Below, piece after piece: positions 1 to 9,518 of a DNA stretch of 64,000 nt. The notes under the pieces are model-generated. The model saw only the letters and a list, made by a program, of their open reading frames with translations. It made no database searches and was not told the origin of the DNA. Every line of letters starts with the position of its first letter. Positions within the stretch are counted from its first letter, which is position 1. The position numbers were made by a program, and so were the translations under genes. Source of the DNA: Stomoxys calcitrans (lineage: Eukaryota; Arthropoda; Insecta; Diptera; Muscidae); NCBI RefSeq assembly GCF_963082655.1, contig NC_081554.1, positions 92,634,245-92,698,244 of the forward strand, written 5' to 3'.

Positions 1-114
1 GATGAATCCTGTTCAGTCATTAGTTTCGGCCGTGGTCGTATATCTTTCTTAGATTCCTCTTTTAGTACAATAGGCGCTAGTAGTTATGGCCGTGGACGCT
101 ATATGCGTCCTTAA
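1..114 (+). CDS. Possible C-terminal exon of an upstream gene (partial)
   Basis: Reading from base 1 in frame 1 gives 37 sense codons and a TAA at 112-114. The peptide carries two GRGR motifs, SFGRGR near the start and SYGRGRYMRP just before the stop. Its codons (GGC CGT GGT CGT; GGC CGT GGA CGC) look like fly coding sequence rather than the AT-rich DNA that follows. Gly-Arg clusters occur in RNA-binding proteins, but I do not recognise the protein. The frame is open to the left edge, so the start and any splice acceptor lie outside the window. An AATAAA follows at 352-357. A 37-codon open frame can occur by chance, so this stays tentative. Confidence 0.42.
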   Translation, partial: DESCSVISFGRGRISFLDSSFSTIGASSYGRGRYMRP

Positions 115-351
115 ACAAACGGTGAAAGTCGAGGAGATTTTCGAATTGATGATGACACACAAATCCACAACTTTTATCTTAGTAATTAGATACCTGAAAT
201 GGAATGGAAGTTTCATATGTTAAATAGTTTCTAAGTTTTCTTTTTGATATCGTTTGAATGCGCTTGTTTTTTTTTTCTTTTCCCCAATCAATACATACAT
301 ATATATGTATATATATTTTTTAACTTAAGAAATTGTTATGTTCAATATAAA

Positions 352-357
352 AATAAA
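352..357 (+). terminator. Candidate polyadenylation signal
   Basis: AATAAA lies about 240 bases after the stop codon of the 1-114 frame. It is immediately followed by the target site of a LINE-1 insertion (366-376). The 3' UTR would be 115 to about 375 and is AT-rich. It is only meaningful if the 1-114 exon is real. Confidence 0.3.
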
Positions 358-376
358 TAGCATTTAACTCAATGTT

Positions 377-804
377 AAATTAACTTGAAGAGGTCTACTG
401 CTTTGCTGTCATTGGCTAGAACAGACGTCTCACTCATTGTGTCCGTCATGACAGGTTCCTGATTAATCGGATAACATGCTGACAGACTGAAGGTTGCCAG
501 CAACGACTTTTGCAGAAGGTGTAGACATCGAGGAAGAAGAGACTATATAATACCTTCTGTGTGTGTGTCTCGCACTAGCAGTTAGAAGGAGTTCCACTTT
601 AGGTTTTCATTTCTTTGAGAACCTGTCTGATTTAGCTGAAGTGAACATTATGGGCTTTTTAAAGTGATCTGGGCTTTTTAAAGCGATCTGGATGGTTTAA
701 CGATAGAAACTAGAATGCATCTTCCTTCTTCAGTTCCTGTGGTATCACAATGGACGAAAACGTCTTAGTGAGTTTGATGGCAGACTGCCACTTAAACCTA
801 ACCT
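377..804 (+). mobile_element. LINE-1 family, 5'-truncated 3' end
   Basis: This is the last ~430 bases of a non-LTR retrotransposon. It encodes, with frameshifts, the cysteine-rich C-terminus of ORF2 (SVIVxVMTG, a Cys-containing knuckle, the acidic run EEEETIE), then a short 3' UTR ending CACTTAAACCTAACCTAAC. The same segment recurs at 13689-14040 (- strand), 27190-27640, 41490-41850 and 52050-52486. The copy is flanked by AACTCAATGTT (366-376 and 805-815), a target-site duplication typical of target-primed reverse transcription. It is a dead-on-arrival copy. Confidence 0.85.
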
Positions 805-815
805 AACTCAATGTT

Positions 816-967
816 GGGCGCCTCGGTAGCCCAGTTGGTAGCGTGTTTGGATTACCAATGTAGGGGTCGTGCCCGCCAGAAGCCTTGGTCGGTTGCTACT
901 GTGGTATCACAATGGACTTAAAATTGTTTAAGTGAGTCTGTGAAGGACTGCCACTCTTACCTAACCT
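816..967 (+). mobile_element. SINE-1, tRNA-derived, with LINE-1-like 3' end
   Basis: The head GGGCGCCTCGGTAGCCCAGTTGG contains an RNA polymerase III A box (TAGCCCAGTTGG, 827-838). A degraded B box follows at about 862-875; intact copies on the - strand read GGTTCGATTCCCGCC. The tail CTGTGGTATCACAATGGAC...GACTGCCACT...ACCTAACCTAAC matches the LINE-1 3' end just upstream. The element is flanked by AACTCAATGTT at 805-815 and 968-978. Other copies: 32614-32782 (-), 56468-56590 (-), 57104-57256 (-), and a split one at 5850-6075. Confidence 0.8.
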
Positions 968-1018
968 AACTCAATGTTTTTGAGCCAATGTTGATAAAAA
1001 AATATACAAAAAATATTT

Positions 1019-1037
1019 AAAAAAAAAAAAAAAAAAC
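1019..1037 (+). repeat. Poly(A) run
   Basis: A homopolymer of about 19 A within AT-rich DNA. It may be the tail of an old retrotransposed copy, but nothing recognisable lies directly upstream of it. Confidence 0.6.
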
Positions 1038-1189
1038 ATTATTTGAACAAACCTTCCATTGGAAGCGCTTCGAAAACCTAGAATAAATTTCTTCAAAAGC
1101 AAATGTAAAAATACCTGAAGTCTGTGAGGGGTTGAGCTTCTTTTATATGTGTAAGTAGAAAGGAAAGTGCATGGGGGTCAATTGTTATC

Positions 1190-1515
1190 TACACTTTATA
1201 ATGGATCGAGTTGTTAGGAACACAGCGATCTAGCCAGAAGAACGCTTATCCGATGATTGGAACCGTATAATACTATGTCCCGTACACAAGAAAGGGGACA
1301 AGATAGTATGTGCCAACTAAAGAGGAATAAGTTTCGTCACCATCGCAGAAAAGGGACTGTGTGAAAGATTAAAGCCTAAAATCAGCGAAATAATTGACCT
1401 TATCAGTGTAGCTTTCGCCCTGGTAATTCCACCATAGGTCAGATAATTGCACTGCCAAATCCAGAAAAGACCCGAATAGGACAAATCGTTAACTACATCG
1501 TTAGTTTCATTTTTA
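1190..1515 (+). pseudogene. Non-LTR reverse-transcriptase fragment (RTE-like)
   Basis: The + strand translation contains PEERLSDDWNR, then LCPVHKKGDKIVCAN, RGISFV and CERLKP. This order matches the start of the reverse-transcriptase domain in RTE/CFDP2-like retroelements: KKGD box, RGIS box, ERLKP. A stop separates AN from RGIS and further stops follow, so it is a relic. Only the fingers region remains; the YADD box is absent. The family is distinct from LINE-1 and LINE-2 of this window. Confidence 0.6.
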
Positions 1516-1627
1516 GCACACGTCATAAGACGCCCACATACCGAGTAATAAAATTTTTGTATTTTGAATCGTGTAACAAAGATATATTCATTTACAGGTA
1601 TGGCAGTTGCTCAACAACAAAATATTG

Positions 1628-1774
1628 AGTGCACTATCTGTCAAAATCAGTGATTAGTGCAACTCTGATTTTGAGTATGTTACCAGTTCGCACCATTTTT
1701 CGTTGTTTGTGTGAGTTATGGTTCTTAATTATAATACACACACCCAACCAAAACTCGTTGACAGATAGTGCACT
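1628..1774. repeat. 17-bp perfect inverted repeat with 113-bp spacer
   Basis: AGTGCACTATCTGTCAA at 1628-1644 is the exact reverse complement of TTGACAGATAGTGCACT at 1758-1774. The spacer has no open frame. It could be the ends of a very small inverted-repeat transposon or a large stem-loop. No flanking target duplication was identified. Confidence 0.6.
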
Positions 1775-3384
1775 TTGCGAGAAAAAATTGTACTAAGCTG
1801 TTAACGCTACATTAGATGGTAATTATGTCATGTTATTATACCATGGTTGTGGGCAAAAAAGTAATCGCGAAAAAAGTGGTTTTCAACGGTGAAAAATGAA
1901 CATAGTACCAGCCATAAATTGTACCATGGTTTCCCATATGAAATGCATGTAAACAAATTGACGCTGACTCTTTGATTGGGTTTAGTCACGACGATTTGAT
2001 TGGATTGAGACTCAAAAATTTTTACAAAGCTGTCGCCGTCGACGAAAATGCCTCGGCTTCGTTCACTGTGCAGGATGTCTTTTTAGTGCAAATGTAAAAA
2101 ATAAAGAAATTTAAGCAACGTGCGTAATATAATTGAATTAAATGATAAATAAGTCTGTAATTAACCATACAAAATAATAATGTGAATCTGAATTGAATTT
2201 TAAAAGAAGAATAGAGTTGTTATAATATACGCATATGAAGAAAAAAAAGTATTAGCCGTCTGTCCCTTCTTCGATTTTCTCGAGTATAGAAAAAAGTGGT
2301 GTTCAAAGTCAAAAGAAGTTATCAAATAGAGAAACCGACAAAGGGGAAAACATTTTCATGCCATAATTTGTTTTATTTATGTAAAAAAGAACACAATGCA
2401 GTGCTGCCTTGTAATGGCGAAAGTATCGGTAAGTCTAATGAAGGGAACATAAATTGATTTACTAATTGCACGTAAGTGCTGAGAAAAAAAAACAAAACAC
2501 TTAGGACGTGGTAAAGAAGAAAAAACCCAAAGCAAAAAAAGTTACAAACACACAAACAAAATCAATTTATGAGGAAGGAAAAAATCTGTAACAGCGATGC
2601 TCAAAGTAATGTATCGATCGATAATGTTTTGTTCTCTTTGCTTCTTCTTGAATTTTATCCAGGAATACTATGGTTATGTTATTAATGGAACTGGTTTACT
2701 CTGATGTAAGAGGATGTGGCAAAGCAAAATACATAGCATATTTCCGAATGGAATCAAGTAATTAAAATGCTTTGACTACGGACGGCTATGACGTTGTTGA
2801 GATTTTTCTTCCCCTTTCCCCTCGAACAACACACATTGTCACATTTTTGTTTGTTTTATTTTCTTTTATTTTGTCTGCATTTTTTTATCTGCGCTGTTGT
2901 CATTTGCCCATTATATTGCGGTTTTGTTGTTTTTTGCTGTATACAAATAAGTCAGTACATAGCGAAATGCGTGTGTGTATATACATATAGCTACAGACAT
3001 ACTTGCTACTCTATCCATTCCATCGAAAATAGTCTAGCTAAAATTTTGCAACATTTTCTACGGTATTGTTAAATCTAAAACCTTAACAAGCAGCAATCTC
3101 CGGCTTTAATAGAAAAAAAATTTGACCATGTATGTCCTGTTATTCAGCTTTAGAGTTTTTTGAGGTTTTGAAGTGGGCCGGCTAACATATTCGCGAATAA
3201 GATGCTTATCAATCTAGAATGCGGTAATTTAGGGGCAACTTGCAAAGGGGTGAATGATTTGGGACATGAGATTGTTGCGAAGTTTCGAATAAATAAGGTA
3301 TAATAATGATCTATTTTTTCGTCTGTCTTTAAGGCTTGGCTAATCTTAATCGTAGTGAAGCATAAAATAATGGTAAATAATTTT
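1775..3384. other. No recognisable gene
   Basis: AT-rich DNA with long T-rich stretches (for example 2800-3070). Open frames here are phenylalanine/leucine/cysteine-rich products of T-rich sequence with no motif support. No element boundary was recognised. Confidence 0.5.
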
Positions 3385-3613
3385 TGATGCCTTCCACCAT
3401 AAGATAGGTGCATATTAACTTTGTCATTCTCCGATATTAATTTTCATAGGAGTAAAGGGGACCGTTAGAAATTTTGCACAAATACCGCTTATTAATGTAG
3501 GAGGGTTGGTTGGTCGGATATATAGCTCCCATATAGGCTGATCTCTAGATTATACTTCTTGAGAGAGCAATTCTTATCGCTTTTGGTTGAAATTTTGCGC
3601 AATGACATCCAAC
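3385..3613 (+). repeat. R-family repeat, left part (interrupted)
   Basis: The segment starts with a degraded 'ccctccaccataggatgg'-type head (tccaccataagatagg) and continues through 'gaaattttgcacaaata' and 'agctcccatata'. These are hallmarks of the R family best seen at 57700-58510. It breaks at TCCAAC (3608-3613) and resumes at TCCAAC (4677-4682) after a nested LINE-2 copy. Confidence 0.7.
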
Positions 3614-4676
3614 AGATAGGATATTAGCGAAACGGTCAGTAGGACGGCGAAAATCCTATAGGGGGATCCAGATCGTGAGAAGACCAGGCTATTACTGAAA
3701 GGAAGCAAGAAGACCAGTATAGCTATTGGTATCATAACGGGACACATAGTACTACGAGCTCACTTATGTAAAATCGGTACGGCAAGTGATAGCATGTCAT
3801 TCCCGGCTTTCGCGTCTAACAGATACCGGCACTTATGTGGAGATACAATACCACACATGAACCAACTTAGGAGAGTGGTACTGAAAACACTTAAGGATTT
3901 TGTATGTAATTCCTAATTAAAATTTCTAACCTAACTTAAAATTTTCTTTTTGGAGGTTAGTTTATAAAGGGTGATTTTTTTGAGGTTAGGATTTTCATGC
4001 ATTAGTATTTGACAGATCACGTGGGATTTCAGACATGGTGTCAAAGAGAAAGATGCTCAGTATGCTTTGACATTTCATCATGAATAGACTTACTAACGAG
4101 CAACGCTTGCAAATCATTGAATTTTATTACCAAAATCAGTGTTCGGTTCGAAATGTGTTCATTCACCGTAACGTTGCGTCCAACAGCATCTTTGAAAAAA
4201 TACGGTCCAATGATTCCACCAGCGTACAAACCACACCAAAGAGTGCATTTTTCGGGATGCATGGGCAGTTCTTGAACGGCTTCTGGTTGCTCTTCACTCC
4301 AAATGCGGCAATTTTGCTTATTTACGTAGCCATTCAACCAGAAATGAGCCTCATCGCTGAACAAAATTTGTCGATAAAAAAGCGGATTTTCTGCCAACTT
4401 TTCTAGGGCCCATTCACTGAAAATGATTTGCAAGCGTTGCTCGTTAGTAAGTCTTTTCATGATGAAATGTCAAACCATACTGAGCATCTTTCTCTTTGAC
4501 ACCATGTCTGAAATCCCACGTGATCTGTCAAATACTAATGCATGAAAATCCTAACCTCAAAAAAATCACCCTTTAGTTTTTAGAGCGCACAACAAGCCGA
4601 TTACTGGCTTAGGTGTATGTCCAAAGTGGCATGGGGCGGATTAATATCTGCACCCTCTTTTCAACCTTACCTAACC
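3614..4676 (+). mobile_element. LINE-2 family 3' end, split by a mariner MITE
   Basis: Bases 3625-3966 and 4576-4676 are a 5'-truncated copy of a second non-LTR family (LINE-2). They match 50525-50945 through the block around 'cataacgggacacat', 'acgagctcacttatg', and then 'acaagccgattactggctta' near the 3' end. The encoded C-terminus resembles that of other non-LTR ORF2 proteins (IGIITGHIxLRAHL) but is broken. It ends CAACCTTACCTAACC. Flanking TCCAAC repeats (3608-3613, 4677-4682) are the likely target duplication in an R-family repeat. A 607-bp mariner derivative sits inside it. Confidence 0.75.
3967..4573. mobile_element. Palindromic mariner-derived MITE, copy 1 (607 bp)
   Basis: It begins AAGGGTGATTTTTTTGAGG, ends with the reverse complement, and is flanked by TA at 3965-3966 and 4574-4575 as mariner elements are. 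Both arms are the 5' end of the same transposon: each encodes the start of a mariner transposase (MNRLTNEQRLQII or MKRLTNEQRLQII), reading inwards. Between them, on the - strand, lies an internal fragment of the catalytic domain (ILFSDEAHFWLNG through PYFFKDAVGRNVTVN), fused to the right arm through FSEWALEKLAENPLFYR. It cannot make a transposase. The arms match for about 150 bp, so the element can fold into a long hairpin. It is inserted in a LINE-2 copy. Confidence 0.88.
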
Positions 4677-4682
4677 TCCAAC

Positions 4683-5000
4683 GGATGTGGCAAGTATTGT
4701 CCGAAGCGATCCAAAAACCTGATATAGCTCCCATATAAACCTATCCCCCTGTTGTGCGTAGATCAAATCCGATTTGGCTTAAATTTTGCATGATGATTTC
4801 TGTTATATGTGCTATGTTTATTCCTAATATATGTGCTATGTTTATTCATTATTCAGAAGCGGTCTACAGCCTGATAAGTCCAATAGAAACCGATCTTTTG
4901 ATTTTATATCTTGAGCCTTTAGAAAGCGCAATTATTGCCCGATATTGTTGAAATGTTGCATTGTGATTTATAAAACGACCTTAAATATCTTTACCTAGTT
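4683..5000 (+). repeat. R-family repeat, right part
   Basis: It resumes with 'ggcaagtattgtccgaa', then CCTGATATAGCTCCCATATA and 'gatttggcttaaattttgc', the same order as in uninterrupted R copies. It degrades by about 5000. A 21-bp direct repeat of 'ttatatgtgctatgtttatt' type lies at about 4802-4845. Confidence 0.65.
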
Positions 5001-5159
5001 AGGCCCAAAACGGGCCATAACCTGATGTACCTCCTAGTATATATATACATCGAACTCTCTATTTGACATCTTGAGCACTAACAGAAAGCAATTCTTACCC
5101 AAACATAATAAATCCAAGTGAATATCTTGTAGTAAATTGCAAATATGCCTATGACCGAA

Positions 5160-5390
5160 TTTTCATTAAGGAAGAGGGGAAACTTCTCACATATCAATGA
5201 GTGCTGTCCGATTCACGTTTAAGCGGGCTACCTCTCTTTGTAGAATAGTTTTTTCATGGATGCCAGCATTAGTAGGGGACAACCACCACTGAAAAATTTT
5301 CTGATGTTCTCGCCAGGATTCGAACCCAGGCGATCAGCGTTAAGGGTAGACATGCTAACTTTACGCTTCGGTGCATTTCTTGTAGAGGCC
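5160..5390 (-). mobile_element. SINE-2, tRNA-derived, - strand
   Basis: Read on the - strand it has a tRNA-like head with a perfect B box, GGTTCGAATCC (5317-5327), followed by CTGGCGAGAACATC. The family body ('attttcagtggtggttgtcc') follows, then the tail with 'cggacagcactcattgatat' and 'gagaagttt'. Best copy for comparison: 17917-18231. Others: 60940-61165 (-) and 45700-45990 (-, degraded). Confidence 0.75.
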
Positions 5391-5395
5391 TTCTA

Positions 5396-5630
5396 TTGGG
5401 TTGCCCAAAAAGTAATTGCAGATTTTTCATATAGTCGGCGTTGACAAATTTTTTCACAGCTTGTGACTCTGTAATTGCATTTTTTCTTCTGTCATTTATC
5501 AGCTGTTACTTTTAGCTTGCTTTAGAAAAAAAGTGTAAAAAAAGTATATTTGATTAAAGTTCATTCTAAGTTTTAATAAATGCATTTACTTTCTTTTGAA
5601 AAATCCGCAATTACTTTTTGGGCAACCCAA
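5396..5630. mobile_element. Mariner-A MITE (235 bp)
   Basis: The terminal inverted repeats TTGGGTTGCCCAAAAAGTAA and the matching right end TTACTTTTTGGGCAACCCAA are flanked by TA (5394-5395, 5631-5632). The interior joins the two ends of the larger mariner at 18272-19197. The left 130 bp match its 5' UTR ('agctgttacttttagcttgc') and the right ~85 bp match its 3' end ('cattctaagttttaataaa'). It is therefore an internal-deletion derivative without transposase. Confidence 0.88.
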
Positions 5631-5849
5631 TATTATTCTTACTTAGCGTTTGGCTATAAAGACAAATCATGCGATTCATCGTGTAGGATGTATAAGATTA
5701 GGCCTTAACACGGTTATACTTGATTTACAATGCCGTATGATCACAAACAAAATCTTAGAAACATATTCATTTAAACGTTGTGCTAATTAGAATTTAGACA
5801 ATCGTTGGCAGCGCCTGAAACTACAATCATGGCCCAGTTGTGGGGTATT

Positions 5850-6075
5850 GGTGACATTACGAACTGCATTATAGTGAGCGTGCTGTAGGTTCGAGTTCCA
5901 ATAGACGCCTGGTTGTTGTTTTTGTAGAAAATTGTTGCAAACTAAGGCGACAGCCGGGTCAATACGGTACTTACTATCGGCTGCCAAGCTACAGATCCTG
6001 GTCTGTGGCTACTGTGGAATTACAATGGACTAACATAAATAGTCGATGTGAGTCTGTTAAGAAATTAGACTGCCA
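5850..6075 (+). mobile_element. SINE-1 copy split by a repeat-B insertion
   Basis: The B box region TAGGTTCGAGTTCC (5886-5899) and 'gcctggt' precede, and the SINE-1 tail 'ctactgtggaattacaatgg' to 'gactgccactt' follows. Between them (5914-5996) lies a repeat-B copy starting TTGTTGTTTTTGTAG and ending CGGCTGCCAAGC. CCTGGT at 5908-5913 and 5997-6002 is the probable target duplication. Confidence 0.6.
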
Positions 6076-6189
6076 CTTCAGCCCCATTTTTGCCTGGATA
6101 TGTATACGTTTTTCTTGGGCAAAAATTCTTCAAGGAACAGCCTAGAAAGCGATGCACATGGAATGATATAGGATTTGTCAACCGAACAT

Positions 6190-6840
6190 AAAAATTATAA
6201 CATTATAACATTCACAATGCGCCCAAACTTGTGCAATTGCCGCAAATTAGACCCTGACACAACCTCACTTCTAAATAAAACGTGAGACAATAAAAGGGAA
6301 TGTTTTCTAAACCGAAAAGGTAGAAACATATTTGATGAGTAAATTCTACGCAACGAAGCGCAAATCCTACCAGATATTGCATCAATGTGGTATGTGAAAG
6401 AAAGTTCAGTATCAACGATTATACCAAGACATCGGTGCCGCTCAACTAACTCAAAACGACCATGGCCCAAAAAAATAATAGGAGAAGGAAGAGTGTACCT
6501 AGAGGCGTTAAACATAAATGCTTTTATTTTGGAAGCATTAACAATTAAAAAGTTTTGACTAACCCAATTTATGAAACGGTCGTGACATGCATTTACAATT
6601 GTTAATGGTTACCATTATACTTCAAAAAGGATCGAATACGATAGAAGCAAATGTGTTGTATTTAATCCTTTCCGAAAAGCATATTGCGAATCGCTAATCA
6701 AATTTGACGTCACTAGGAAAAACTGTTCCTTTATAATATGCTCGACAACCTTAGATAACACCGGTAAGATAGAGATGGGTCGAAGATCATCAGGCACACA
6801 TATGACTGGAGACTTAGGGATAGAAACCACTCATTTTCTG
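6190..6840 (-). pseudogene. Degenerate LINE reverse transcriptase (- strand)
   Basis: Two blocks read on the - strand. The upper block (6830-6615) has PDDLRPISILPVLSKVVE, IIKEQF and SDSQYAFRKGLNTTHLLL, the N-terminal part of a CR1/Jockey-type reverse transcriptase. The lower block (6515-6195) resembles its C-terminal thumb region (HRCLGIIVDTELSFTYHI, RRIYSSNMFLP). The palm with the YADD box is missing, so an internal deletion has removed the catalytic centre. No 3' tail was identified. Confidence 0.65.
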
Positions 6841-7139
6841 TACCTTTTCAAAGCGAAAGTGCTCCCTCTAGCTGTTCACCGTAAGCGTATTAACTTGAAA
6901 CACATCCTGATGTAGAGGTTCTCTCTTGTAGCGTTAAACCTACCGCCAATGATTGAATTGCTTAAACATTTTTCAATATAAAGCAAAAGTGTTTTTGCTT
7001 TGCTGCCTCTATTTTGAAGTCAGTCATTTAAACCCTGCCTATCGCTTTAGATCATATAGATCCAACTTGATATCTCTGAGCTGTGGATGCATATTTATAT
7101 TTAAGATACGGTAGAGCGCGATGGGTCAAATGGAAATTT

Positions 7140-7230
7140 ACCCATGAACATGAACATGAAGGAAGGATTATATAATTCTCTCATACCAATGTGTGCTGTC
7201 CTATATAACTTTAAGCTCAAAGGTAGGGGA
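7140..7230 (-). repeat. SINE-2 tail fragment
   Basis: It reads 'ctctcataccaatgtgtgctgtcc' with 'aactttaagctcaa', matching the 3' half of SINE-2. The tRNA-like head is absent. Confidence 0.5.
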
Positions 7231-7287
7231 GTCGATGCTGAGGTATTTTCCTTTAAGTATTATGGAATGTGGGTCTCCAGAAGATCC

Positions 7288-7450
7288 TGAGTAGAGGTGT
7301 GAGCGTGAATGATGCGTTGATGCGTCACGCTTCAGTCACACGATTATTTAGCGGCATCATTACTTGATAGTGCGTGACCGTGATTGAGTGAAGTCATTCC
7401 CATGATACTTATCATGAGTAGTTCACGAAAAACTAACGGTTGAAAAAATT
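7288..7450. repeat. Repeat D fragment
   Basis: 'gtagaggtgtgagcgtgaat', 'gcgtgaccgtgattgagtga' and 'ccgtgaagcg' recur in similar order at 11335-11460 and partly at 12040-12140. There is no coding capacity. The family is not identified. Confidence 0.45.
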
Positions 7451-8850
7451 TTTTCCGTGAAGCGAATACAATTTTTCTTGTATGCGTCTTAAATCATACC
7501 GTATTTGAACGTACCTGAAGTAACCAATAGATTATTTAGATTTTGTTCATATATTCTATCGATATTTGTGGTTTGAAATATACGAGCATACATATAATCC
7601 ATCTAACATTGCAATTATAGCAACGACATCATTCAAGGTCAATATCAAAGGCCATATCGGCTATATTTAGATAAGGTTCCCATATAATTCGATTCTCCGA
7701 AACTTTAAACGAGTTAATCAAAATTTAAGCCAATAGGAGCCGCAACATTCTTACGATTCGGTCTTAATTCAGTAGCTGAAATATACTTAAGATTTGCTCG
7801 CCTCAACGTTTATACTATACAGGCCAGAAAGTTGTATAAATATATGGTCCCCAATCTGAAAAAAATGAAAAAACTAGGTAGATTTTTTTATCATAACGCA
7901 TTTTCTTGCTTTCAATTTAATCTTCGTTTTTCTTCGCTGTGAATTGAAGTTTGCCTTTTCTATTCACTTTTTTCCATTTTATTTTTACCATGATTGTTTC
8001 ACAATTTTTCCTCTCCACAAATTATTGTTGCTGCTTACAGCATATGCTACACTTACTCTTTACTCAACCTCTACGGCTTGTTTTGTTTTCTTTGGATATA
8101 TTAGCGAATTCACATGACGTTGTGTTTTTTGCTTTTGCGAGTATGGTGTTGTGCCAAATTAAGCTTTGCTCTGGCTTACTTGTCATTACTTGTATCCATT
8201 CGAACAATATGTTGTGTGATGGCATCTTGTGTGTGTGTGCTTTTTTTTCATTTCATTCTTCTCAATTCAATGTCAGAAAGCTGCACCAACAGCAGCGCCA
8301 GCCCTATTGATATGTTTTAGAAAAAAAACGAATGATGTGGCCACTATAGTCCAAGTTAACCAATAACGTTATGAATTGTGACACAACGAAATCATTATGT
8401 GTACAATTTTTAGATATTTTTATTACATAACAAATTTGTGGCTCATAGATAAGGGACTTAAAGCGAAGCCCATTCATGTTTAACCCAATTAGCCTACCAT
8501 ACTTTCAGAATTAGAGCACTTTATAAGAAACAAAGAGAACAGTGATTTGAGATGCTCTTGCGAAACTGTAAGTACGTATATTAAAGTGCAGGCGGTATAC
8601 TAATATCGTCCAAGGAAGCAATTTATACACCGGGGGAATGCGGTAGGATACCTGTGCATTCGTTGCTTCTAAGGCAGGGTTCAACAGAATTAAAATTAGC
8701 CTTAGCGATAGAATGCATCTTTGTATTACTCCTTTATTGAAACCCGAAATTTCGACTTTCTTTTCCATTGAAACAGACAGAACAATCGGAATACCTGTTC
8801 CCTAGTTTGTGTTACGTTTTTTATAGACATGCCTTTATTCAATAGCGTGT
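7451..8850. other. No recognisable gene
   Basis: AT-rich with a T-rich block at 7940-8270. Open frames there are low-complexity. No repeat boundary was recognised. Confidence 0.5.
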
Positions 8851-8851
8851 T

Positions 8852-9176
8852 GTTGTTGTTATTGTAGCCACATTTGTTGCTGTTGTAAGAGTGTGTTGTA
8901 CACTGAGGCGGCAGCCCCTGCAGATGAAGGAATCCTTGGGGTCAATCCGGTACGTACAACCGGCTGCCACGGAATTGACACATTTACATGTGAAGGTAGC
9001 GATTCTTGTCAAGCTCTAGAGCCAATAGCCGGTTCCGCCCGGTTTCTCACTGAGACTCTACAGCGTGCTCCACATCGAGTTGTTGTTGTAGCAGTGTGTT
9101 ATACACTGAGGCGGCAGCCCTTGCCGATGAAGAACTCCATCGGGTCAATCCGGTACGTACAACCGGCTGCCATGGG
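8852..9176 (+). repeat. Repeat B, two copies in tandem
   Basis: Two units begin with TGTTGTTGT and contain GTGTGTTxTACACTGAGGCG, 'gggtcaatccggtacgtaca' and ACCGGCTGCC (8852-8975 and 9079-9176). A GC-richer spacer at 8976-9078 ('gagccaatagccggttccgc', 'ctcactgagactct') matches part of the long form at 9519-9790. GGGTCAATCC resembles a pol III B box, so B may be another SINE, but that is inference. Related copies: 5914-5996, 55716-55817, 61172-61235 (-), 43290-43550 (-). Confidence 0.6.
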
Positions 9177-9189
9177 AGTCAAAAGCACG

Positions 9190-9380
9190 CTCGAAATAAA
9201 TAAAAGGTATACGTGTGTGTTCTGCAGACTGTTCTTTTATTATTATTCGCAAGGAGTTAATGTGGTCAGCAAAATAACGCTCTGGCCGGAAACCTGCTTG
9301 TTCCTTCCGCAAAATAGGGTCAAGTGCAAGTAAAATATGCTGAAGCAAAACACTAGCCATTACTTTTGTCATGGCGTTAA
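9190..9380 (-). pseudogene. LINE reverse-transcriptase fragment
   Basis: The - strand translation reads MTKVMASVLLQHI, LDPILRKEQAGFRP, FADHINSLRIIIKEQS and FIYFERAFDS. These are the GFR-P box and the first catalytic-Asp region (here YFERAFDS) of a non-LTR reverse transcriptase. The upstream part of the same kind of protein (LQNGKSAGSDQVPAELL) lies at 9858-10061 on the same strand. A repeat-B long-form insertion lies between them. Confidence 0.65.
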
Positions 9381-9518
9381 ACAATATTATTCCTGTCCAT
9401 CATTTATTTTCTTAGTCCCTACTTAGGGATTGTGACCATGGTGTCCTTCTTCCGTTCTGAGGGGACAACGTTAACATCTCAGGGGTCTATGATAATTTAT
9501 TTTCATTATTTTCTTACA

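Noticed and set aside
2772..3072. Two overlapping hydrophobic frames that resemble membrane proteins
   Set aside because: Same T-rich composition effect; no domain or splice signals.
4080..4406. 108-codon frame starting with a mariner transposase N-terminus
   Set aside because: After SVRNVF it reads through antisense sequence of the catalytic region. It is a chimera of a palindromic MITE and not a functional protein.
7951..8320. 119-codon hydrophobic, Cys/Phe-rich frame
   Set aside because: It arises from T-rich DNA, has no start context or conserved motif, and overlaps another equally long frame.
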